DNA of 44,768 nt, from contig JABVXU010000446.1 of NCBI GenBank assembly GCA_013365365.1, positions 1-44,768 of the forward strand, in the 5' to 3' direction. Positions 36,639 through 44,768 of the stretch are shown piece by piece. This stretch comes from Cruorifilaria tuberocauda. Taxonomy: Eukaryota > Nematoda > Chromadorea > Rhabditida > Onchocercidae. The notes beneath the pieces are model-generated. The model made no database searches. It was not told the origin of the DNA and saw only the letters and a program-made list of their open reading frames with translations. The position numbers and the translations under genes are program-made. The first letter of the stretch is position 1; each line of letters starts with the position of its first letter.

Positions 36639-38488
36639 TCACTTCTCCGAGTTGCCTTCTTGGCTGCAACATTTGTCCGTCATAGCATCGCCATCACTCT
36701 TCTGATGGGTACTATCAGTACAACAGCATGATCCTGCGCCTACACATTAAGTAGTAGTATAATGATGGAATAAAAAATAAAATTCTTTCTTGAATACATT
36801 GAATCCCTCTTTAGAAAAGATTCCGATTATTGTATATTTTGAGAGAACGGATGGGAAATCATTTAAATCATACGGTCAAAAGGTCAACAACATATAATAA
36901 CAGTACCATCTGCTTACAAGAAATGACGTACAAAATAAACAGAAACCATATCGAAATCATTATTTGTTATCATTTATCTAATTTGAAGATTGCTAGAAGA
37001 AGAATCATTTTTTTTTAATTACCCAAAAACCACCACTTAAATTTGATATATTTATTACTGAAACTCATGTGGACATGAAACGTATTACGGTTGTGTCATA
37101 AATATTACCTTGTACTGTATACTTGTACTATAACAAAACACTTGAAATCTAACAAAAACATATTTCTCTGCTAACTTACAGATTTTAAATCTTTCGTAAT
37201 ATTTCATCAAGAATATAACATTATCCGAGAAAATTATATTTAAAAGAAAATTTATCCAAAATAGTAATGAGCAAATATTTTCAAAATTTTGCTTTTTGTC
37301 TCTTTTTTTCCGAGAAGTTGCGAAGTTTACTGATTGATATCCACATTTTAATAATAAAAAGCGATGAAAATGATGAGCTTACCTTTCGATTTTCCCTTTA
37401 ATTTATCGGGGCATTCTGGACATTTGCATTCTTTACCTTCGGAACATCCTAAAAAAGGATAATCGAAATAGAAATTTGGTAATTTATTCTACAATTAATA
37501 TTTCCCTTTCTTTTTTTAAAAGATAAAACTTTAATTCCATTACGAATTTTTGAAGTAAAATAAAATTCACATTTAAATAAATGAAGTAAATTCGAATGAA
37601 TAGATATTAAAAGTTATCCTATCGAAATCATTATTTCTTACCATATTTTGTTTCAAAAATTACCTAATTTAATTAATAGTTTGTTAAATTTTTGAAATTT
37701 TATTACCAATTCCTAGATTGATTAATTTTTTTTAGATTTTTAAATTTATTGTATCGTTGACATTAGACGAGAAATACTTTAATTTACCGTATTTTTATTT
37801 TGCGATAACTTCTTGACTAGCATTATCCGTGTTAGATCATAAATTTATTTCTTTTGAAATTACAAAACAGTATTCTCATATGTGTTTTCTTTGAATAAAT
37901 GAAGCACATCCCTTCATTTGTTATTTAATTTTTCTTTTCCAAAACTGGAAAATGCAAGCTGTGACCGGAAAGAGCACAAAAGGTCAAATAAAGTAAAGTG
38001 ATCTGCTCGGATGACCATCTGCGTGAAAGGACAATTGAGGGTAATTTTTTTCTTCCTTTTTTTGATTGATTGATTATTCTTGAAGCAGGGTACCATCATT
38101 ATAGTATGCTAATAGGGATTGAATCTTAACCTTTTACAGTCTGTTTCGGTCAATTTTATACAAAATACAAATGTTGAATGCTATCTTAACGATTCACCAA
38201 TTATAGAACAGAAGGGAAACAACCTAACAGTTAGCTTGATGAGTTGGTACTAATTAATTGGTAATAGCACATTCATTTTTGTTATCATTGCTTTTTTGCT
38301 TTTCCTTGTTTTTTTCAAGCTACTGTTTAAGTGAAACCTTTCTAGGTTAACACAGCTTCAAATTTTGATGAAATAATCAATAATGATATCTCATAAATGA
38401 TCAAGTGATACCCTTCTGATAAAATGAAGACAAAAGAAAAATGATTAAATGATAAAATAGAATCATTACCACATTTGCATTTCGTCAT
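36639..38488 (-). CDS. Metallothionein-like cysteine-rich peptide (61 aa)
   Basis: Three small exons in transcription order: 38488-38470 (19 nt), 37448-37383 (66 nt), 36739-36639 (101 nt, ending TGA). Both introns are GT-AG, and the phases (1 then 1) join into one 61-residue frame. The peptide has 11 Cys (residues 4, 6, 8, 14, 16, 19, 33-35, 52, 53), arranged as CKCGC, CKCPEC, CCC and CC. It is Lys-rich and has no Phe, Trp or Tyr, the classic composition of metallothioneins, which bind Zn, Cd or Cu through Cys thiolates. There is no signal peptide, so it is probably cytosolic. It does not clearly align with C. elegans MTL-1/MTL-2 beyond the KCKC-type motifs, so orthology is unproven. A CAACAG acceptor lies 2 nt upstream of the ATG, so the start is probably trans-spliced. 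The gene structure is firmer than the function. Confidence 0.8.
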
Positions 38489-38676
38489 ATCTGTTGATTG
38501 ATAATACGGTGATCGTAGTAACCTTCACAGATTGCTATCAGTACAACGCTGAAAATATGATAATGATCAGATTGGATGGATGGATGGAAGGTCTTCTCTT
38601 CGAAATGATCATTATTGAAAACTGACTGTCAATAATGTGAAAGAATGTTAACATTATTATCATCAACAAGCTATAC

Positions 38677-38720
38677 CCTTTCTCTTCCTCTCTCTCCCTC
38701 TCTCTCTCTCTCTTTCTCTC
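38677..38720. repeat. CT-rich simple repeat (GA on the minus strand)
   Basis: A nearly pure CT dinucleotide tract with a few C and T interruptions. It lies about 190-230 bp upstream of the metallothionein-like start. On that gene's strand it is a GA tract, which may act as a GAGA-type promoter element or may simply be a microsatellite. Confidence 0.85.
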
Positions 38721-38868
38721 ACATTTCTTTCATACCATTTCGATCTGTTCGAAAGTTTATCAGCAAACTCTTATCAAAATTTTGTAAATGAATCAACATT
38801 TTATTAATAGAAGTGAAAAAAAAAATAGGACTTCGTAATGATAATTTCCAATATTCACCTTTATCGAA

Positions 38869-38926
38869 GTTTCAGAAATGTTCAGAAAAGTTCCAGAAAA
38901 AGTTTCAGAAAGTCTCAGAAAAAAAA
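38869..38926. repeat. Five-unit 10-12-nt repeat of GTTTCAGAAA type
   Basis: Five consecutive units begin at 38869, 38880, 38890, 38902 and 38912, each close to GTTTCAGAAA with a variable A tail. The third contains TTCCAGAA, a perfect TTCnnGAA pair. The array lies about 380-440 bp upstream of the metallothionein-like start. Confidence 0.75.
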
Positions 38927-41600
38927 TACCGATTATTACGATATGATTGATAAAGATAAAATGATAAAGGCAAACATGTAATTCGATTCAATGAATTCTT
39001 TAATTAACTTCTTAAATTCTTTTTTTTGTCTGTTTTCAATTCACAAAGAAAAATAAAAAGAACGAATGAGAAGTGAGAAAAAACTTATTATCAGTTTAAA
39101 TTCTACGTTATCATCAAAATTTAGCAAAATTAATTCATAAGATCAGTAATGATTGATATTTTCCTCATTTCTCGTTTTCAAATTAAATTTCAGCTGAATT
39201 TTGTACTTAATCAAATCAATATTTGATGATAACGTAGTATTGCTGATCGTAAATGTATGATAAGAAAATCGTACGGTTCTACAGTTATTATCAGTTAAAA
39301 ATTTTTCTTCCTGTTTAAATTTATAACCTTTTTTTGTTTAAAATTTCATCTGAAATTCTCATGAATCGGGAAATTATAATAATAAATGAATGAATTCATT
39401 TACGCTTGTAATTAAAAAGAAAACAGTTTCATTTTTATTATTAAAAAAGACACTACAAATGAAATATTATAACTTAAATATTTAAATACTTAAATACTTA
39501 TTAGGATAAGAATAAAGAATCAGTCTCAAAATCAAATAATTTAAATAAAATTAAAATAAGAGAAGAAGATGCAATAATTTTTGTATCTTAATTTTAAATC
39601 CAAAATAAAATACGATCAGGGATTTTTTCCTACTTATTCGATAGTATTTAAATATATCAATAGTGTATCAAGTATATCAGTAAGTACAAGAAGAAAGCAG
39701 TGTTCAATTCATTTAATCATTCTTATCATTAAAAATGAAATATACAGGTAGGTGAAAAAGAAATTTAAAAATTGCATAATATTAGTTTTCAGCTTAAATT
39801 ATGATGAATTTTATATTCTTGATATTTTTGATATTTTTATATTCTTGATTTTAATAAGTAGAAAAAAAAATTCGATTGATTGGACGATTTAATGTGAAAA
39901 AAAAAATATAAAATTGCGTTAAGACGAAAATTACTGGTTTACCTACCACGGTGGATGGTGATAATTATTCAAGAAGTAAAAATTGCATGAGAAATCACTG
40001 CAATTACTTAACTTTGAATGAAACATACATAATATACATAATTAAATAATTAAAATAATGATAGAAAAGTTGATCGCAGAAAATAATTTGATTTCTGATT
40101 TAAATTACTCTAAAGTAGATATCAGAAATCAATATCACTTTCTTTAATTATTTAAAATGATTACAAAAAAAATTTTTGATAAATCAATCTGAACTATTCG
40201 AATTGATCATTTAAGGATTAATATGATTACATTGCTGTGGATCAGATCATTGTTTCTGATGATAATTATATCTTATTTAATTACAATATGATTATTGATA
40301 TATCAAATTTCTATTACTCATCATCAGAAATGATTATATCCATCATTATACTCATCTATTATCGTCACTTACATTTTACTTAGCAGAAATTAAATATACC
40401 AATTAATTAATATTAGCAGTTGTGTAAAATTTTAAAGTATAGCATTTTAATTATTGTAATTTATGGAAGTGATAAAATTTATCTTATAGAAAAAATATTC
40501 ATCTATCATACTATACTCACTTATATTATATTCAACAAAAATAAAATGATTATACTGATTTATACTGATCAGAAATGATTGATATAAATGATGTGTTATG
40601 ATGTATTATTCCAGTTTTGTGGTATAAACAAGTTTTCAATTTACAAAGAAAATAAAAGAATTAAATACATCATTTCTAGTTGTTTACTGTAATAATTTAT
40701 TTCAAATCAAACATCAAACATTAATATATTTGAAATTTAACAAAAGTTTAAAAATAACAAAAAAAAAACTCCTGAATTATTTGATTTATTGTTTAATATT
40801 GTTGCTTGAAATGAAATTAAAAAATTTTTTAAGCTTCAAAAAAAAAGAATTGATATTTCGATTAAAATTTCATCTGTAAAAATTGAAGAATTTTGTAAGC
40901 TTGGAAAAAAAATTGATATCCTCTGAAATTTCATTCTTTGCTTCTAAAAAAGTAAAAGAAAAAAAAACACGAAATGCTATCACATACATTCTTTTTTTAT
41001 CCTATTTCACTATAATTTACTTACAGAAATGATAGTATACATTTGATTAATTTTATCTGATATCTCGGGGCTTCTCTTCTTCTAGCTTTTATCTTTTAAT
41101 AGCTAATATAGCTTACAATTCATGCCCTCTTCACTATCTGTTCAAATGGCAAACGAAAAAGCAAAAAACAAAAAAGAAGACAACAAAATTTCAATTTTCA
41201 TAAATCAAATAAAAATGAGAAAGGTAAAATGAAGTTTAATAAAAATTTTTTTTTTATTTTAATCAAATTATTTCAATGATTTTATATATTTTCATGCAAA
41301 AAAGAAAATGCAATATTCTGTTTGCTATCTCATTCTCATTAATTTATAAAATTTTTCATTTCATTTTTAAACAAAAAAAGAATTGAAATTAATGGATACA
41401 AATTGTTATGCGACTTTCTTTTTTTTATTTTAAATTATAGATTCTTTTAAATTAAAATTTTAGATTTAAATATTTTTTGCTCGAAAATTTTACACTCAAT
41501 TTGTTGAATTAAATTGCTACTTATTTATTCTAATCCTTTTTGGCATTTTTTTTTTTGAGAATTTTAGTGGCCTGGTTAAAATGGCTCAAGAGCTAAGAAT

Positions 41601-41750
41601 GATTGATAAATTGTTAAGTATTATTTAGTAGTATTACTGTGCGATTAATTTATCATATCACTGTATAGAGTTACTTTTTGGTTTGATTGATTGATAAATT
41701 GTTAGGTATTATTTGATAGTATCAATGTCGCTATTAATTTATCATATCAA
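41601..41750. repeat. Direct repeat of two ~61-bp units, each with inverted ends
   Basis: 41601-41661 and 41689-41750 share the order GATTGATAAATTGTTA, GTATTATTT, AATTTATCATATCA, with scattered differences; the period is 88 bp. Within each unit TGATAAATT at the left end is the inverse complement of AATTTATCA at the right end, so each unit could form a stem. Confidence 0.75.
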
Positions 41751-42173
41751 CATCATGCGGTATTATTTGATTTCATCACTTGAATGAAACTTTTTTAAAA
41801 AATCATGCAAAAGCTTTTAAAATAAATTTTTTAAATCAAATTCATGAAAATTTTGAAATGGAAATAGATGAAATTAGCAAACTTTTGAAAATAGAATTAA
41901 TGAAACGAAGAGAAGCTTAGCTTTTGTTGCAATTATTTCAATTTTGTGCATGAAACATGAAGAAATTTATAGTTTTCAATAATCTATGAATAGAAGGAAC
42001 ACTCGGAGGATTTTAAAGATTATTAGCAATGGTTTTTTTTTTTTAATTTAATGCTATTATTTAAGTTCAATTTTTCGTCTATTTAAAATTTTCTTCAGAA
42101 ATTAACTGATCGTATCGTCCGCTATTCGATTCACTTTTCCACGATTTCGAGGAGACTGTTTATTTCACGTCGT

Positions 42174-42222
42174 AAAATGATAACATCAATGTTATCAATG
42201 ATAACATTGATGTTATTATTTT
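42174..42222. repeat. 49-bp near-perfect palindrome
   Basis: 24-nt arms (42174-42197 and 42199-42222) flank a single A and are inverse complements except for one position. The arms contain TGATAAC/GTTATCA in both orientations. With essentially no loop this is a palindrome rather than a terminator-like hairpin. Confidence 0.9.
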
Positions 42223-43496
42223 GACAAAATGATTGCATCGTATTAATATGTTTACAAAATGATCAGATTAAAATTAAATTCAATTTTTGCAGAATCGCTC
42301 ACTCAACAAAATTTTCAATGAATAACAAATAGATAATGATATCATTTGGAATAGAATTAAACTATAATATTTACTGTTTTCAATATTCTATCTGAAGCCT
42401 CAAAATTGTAAACAAATTTTATAAACAAATCAATCAATAATCCAATTTTAATTATTCATACCTGTTAATACGGTATCATTGCATAACTTTTTAAAGTATC
42501 TTTGAAATGATATATTAAAGTTGAATTGAGGGAACGAATAAATTTTATTTAATTTATTTGCAACAGAATTAATTTCTTCCTTTGCAACTTAATTTTAATA
42601 AAATTGCTACCTTTTTTTTTGATTTAATATAAATAAAATTAAATTTTCATGAAAGATTTAATTTGTAAATTTAATTTTTTCAAAGATTATAACTTTGAAG
42701 ATTGCACGTATTGCTTGCTTAAAAATAAAATTATCAAATGATTTTTGTTATCCGTTCCATTCAAACGTGCTAAATAAGATTTTGAATTCTCAAGATGATA
42801 AGTGATAATAAGATTTCATAGTAATGCCAACTAAGTGATATCATTTTACAATCCGAAATTCCGATTAAAGTTTTAGATTGCGTTTAATCATACGGTTAAA
42901 TATAAGAATACAAATTCCGGATACAAACCGAATATAAAATTACCGGATAAAATCAAAATCGGATTGTGTACAAATTACATTACTAGATGTAATATAATAA
43001 TTTATATCTTATTGTCTTGTACTTAATATTTCATAAAAATTTTAAAGAGTTTTTCGCGTTTTTTGCGCTTTTATGCTTTACGTTTCACGTTTATACCATA
43101 GGGAAGACGTAAAAACTGTAAAAATTTTGCATTAAATTATAATCGATTACAATTTCTCGTATAAAATGCGCTAAACTAAAATTTCAACTAATCGCACTGA
43201 ATGATACGATAAACTAAAATATATTTTAACTGATCAAGCTGGATGATATGATAAAATCGCATTATTGTGATATGATAAACTATAAACGATTTCAACTAAT
43301 TTTACTTTAATTTTTTATTTTACTGAAAGTTGCCTTTATTTATTTATTAATTCTATTCGTATAAAAAGCAAAATGTGCCGTAATTTGAAATGAAATCAAA
43401 TTAATAATGTTTTTTTTTTCTTTCTTTTTAGATTTCACTAAAATTCGAAAACTAAAATCTTTTTCGATCATGACAGAAGTGCTTGGCTAGTCACAT

Positions 43497-43544
43497 TTGT
43501 TGATAAGTTAATTTTGAGAGCACTTGTTGTTAAGTTAATTTTGA
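43497..43544. repeat. Two-copy 21-bp direct repeat
   Basis: 43497-43517 and 43524-43544 are the same 21-bp sequence with one mismatch (TTGTTGATAAG versus TTGTTGTTAAG), period 27 bp. Confidence 0.8.
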
Positions 43545-44557
43545 AACGAAATAATCATTTTGAATTCAAATTTACGATAATAATCTGTCCATGAATCATT
43601 GCAAGTGGAAAGTTTTGTGCAGCATTTCATTTATTGTAACTTATCTTATGCAGATGATAAAAGTTAACCTATCCATCAATCGTTTGTAGTAGCAGTAGAA
43701 ACTTTTGTGTAGCATTTTATCTTGGGGAAATGATAAGTAAAAAAGGATAAATGATTTTTGAAAGTGTATACTTTTAATTTCAAAATGCTACAAGAATGAA
43801 ATAAAATTTTAAAAAGCGATCAAAAACGATATTATCGTTTGATGCAAAAAGAAAAAAAACATTTTCAAGGAAGCATATTTTCTCGTTTATAACAACCCAC
43901 GTCTTTCACTTTTCTGGTATTTCCTCCTATCACTAACCCCATTTTCATTTCCATTATATTCATTTATCAAACTGATAATAAATTAGACTATTTGATTTTA
44001 GCAAGGCTTTTCTTTCCAATGCTCTAAAATAAGATGGTATTATGAATCATTCCTGAAGACAATAATATGACAAATAAGAAAATTTTAAAAATGATAAAAA
44101 GCACTTTGAATTCTTTGAAAATTTACAACTGATTATTGAGCTTTTAATAAATACTTTTAACATTAATATTCAAAAATATTTTGACTGAAATAGAAAAAAA
44201 AAATGAAAATTAAACTTATCTTAATTACTTGCTTTAAAGTTATGCTAGGGTAATTATTTGCTACAAAGTTATCAAAGTTACTACATCATAATTTGAATTC
44301 GTTTAAATGCTGCTCATGAATAATTTATTTGAGTAATCGAAGAAATAACTTTTTGCAAACTTTTTATTTATAAAAAAATGAACTTTATTTGACTATTATT
44401 GTAACTACCCACTTTGCTTTACTTACCTTTAAAAGTGAAAAAAAAATGATAGCAAAATTGCAACAACACTGATCTTCAATTTATCACTTCTCACATATAT
44501 TAATCATGTATAATAATCGTTGTATAATAGTTAATCAGAAGTTAATTTTCTCCAAGT

Positions 44558-44614
44558 TTTCTTTTCATTCTCTTCTCCTCTCCCTTTTCTCTTTTACCTC
44601 TTTCCCTCTCTATC
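44558..44614. repeat. CT-rich tract
   Basis: A pyrimidine-rich stretch with many CTCT and CCTC steps near the right edge. No associated gene can be seen. Confidence 0.7.
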
Positions 44615-44768
44615 TGTAGAAAGAGATTTTTAGAGGAGAAATTTCAAACATTCAAAAAAATGATAAATAGTTGATAAAATTTAAATGTCTAATTTTTTTC
44701 ATAAACAAAATTGACTGCACATTTTGAAGAATGGAATTTCTAATTTAAATTTAAACTTTAAAATTTTT

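Larger units (their letters stand above)
38490..39300 (-). promoter_or_regulatory. Putative GATA-factor-rich upstream region of the metallothionein-like gene
   Basis: Twelve TGATAA/TTATCA hexamers start at 38558, 38657, 38757, 38771, 38839, 38948, 38962, 39088, 39108, 39227, 39258 and 39288. By a rough composition estimate only one or two would be expected in this length. In C. elegans the metallothionein genes depend on the intestinal GATA factor ELT-2, which prefers TGATAA, so a similar role here is an inference. Confidence 0.4.
38489..44768. other. AT-rich, GATA-motif-rich region without recognisable genes
   Basis: About 6.3 kb up to the right edge. There are no reading frames with recognisable domains and no paired exon signals that I can connect. 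It lies upstream of the minus-strand metallothionein-like gene. TGATAA/TTATCA motifs recur throughout. It also contains two CT tracts, a 10-12-nt repeat, a near-perfect palindrome and small duplications, listed separately. It could be regulatory or intergenic DNA, or a long intron of a gene off the right edge. Confidence 0.6.

Noticed and set aside
38871..38928. CRISPR-like array
   Set aside because: The 10-12-nt units are directly adjacent, with no unique spacers, in a eukaryotic context; it is a simple tandem repeat.
38489..44768. A long non-coding gene, Wolbachia insertion or transposon in the right-hand 6 kb
   Set aside because: There are no transposase, reverse transcriptase or bacterial-type reading frames and no terminal repeats framing the region. 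A non-coding transcript cannot be judged from sequence alone.

Overview
The window looks like nuclear chromosome sequence of a nematode, most probably a filarial (onchocercid) worm. It is AT-rich. Its genes are broken into many short exons by introns with a TTTCAG-type 3' end. Most starts lie just downstream of a splice-acceptor-like AG, as expected for spliced-leader trans-splicing. The proteins are metazoan. The species call is an inference from composition and gene style; no rRNA, mitochondrial or Wolbachia-type sequence was recognised.

Six protein-coding genes could be rebuilt exon by exon, each in one continuous frame across its splice junctions. (1) 3232-14883 (+): myosin phosphatase targeting subunit (MYPT / MEL-11 type), 19 exons, with two alternative last exons. 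(2) 16663-19479 (-): Utp3/Sas10 small-subunit processome protein, 7 exons, 416 aa. (3) 20941-26133 (+): PP6 regulatory subunit of the SAPS family, 15 exons, about 786-799 aa. (4) 27878-30619 (+): RagA-type Rag GTPase, 8 exons, 308 aa. (5) 31495-34975 (+): inner nuclear membrane protein of the TMEM201/SAMP1/Ima1 family, 10 exons, 476 or 485 aa. (6) 36639-38488 (-): a 61-aa metallothionein-like peptide in three tiny exons, too small to appear as an open reading frame.

Layout: 1-3.2 kb is low-complexity DNA upstream of MYPT. Genes 2 and 3 are divergent across 1.46 kb. Genes 3, 4 and 5 run head to tail. Genes 5 and 6 converge. From 38.5 kb to the end there is about 6.3 kb of AT-rich DNA with no recognisable gene; it is rich in TGATAA motifs, a 49-bp palindrome and small duplications. 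The genes do not form a pathway. They are housekeeping or signalling functions: actomyosin contractility, ribosome biogenesis, PP6 control, TORC1 amino-acid sensing, nuclear envelope, and probably metal binding.

The most interesting points are the duplicated, mutually exclusive 3' exons of MYPT, which encode alternative coiled-coil tails; the metallothionein-like micro-exon gene with a GATA-rich upstream region; and two introns whose reading frame requires GC-AG splicing.
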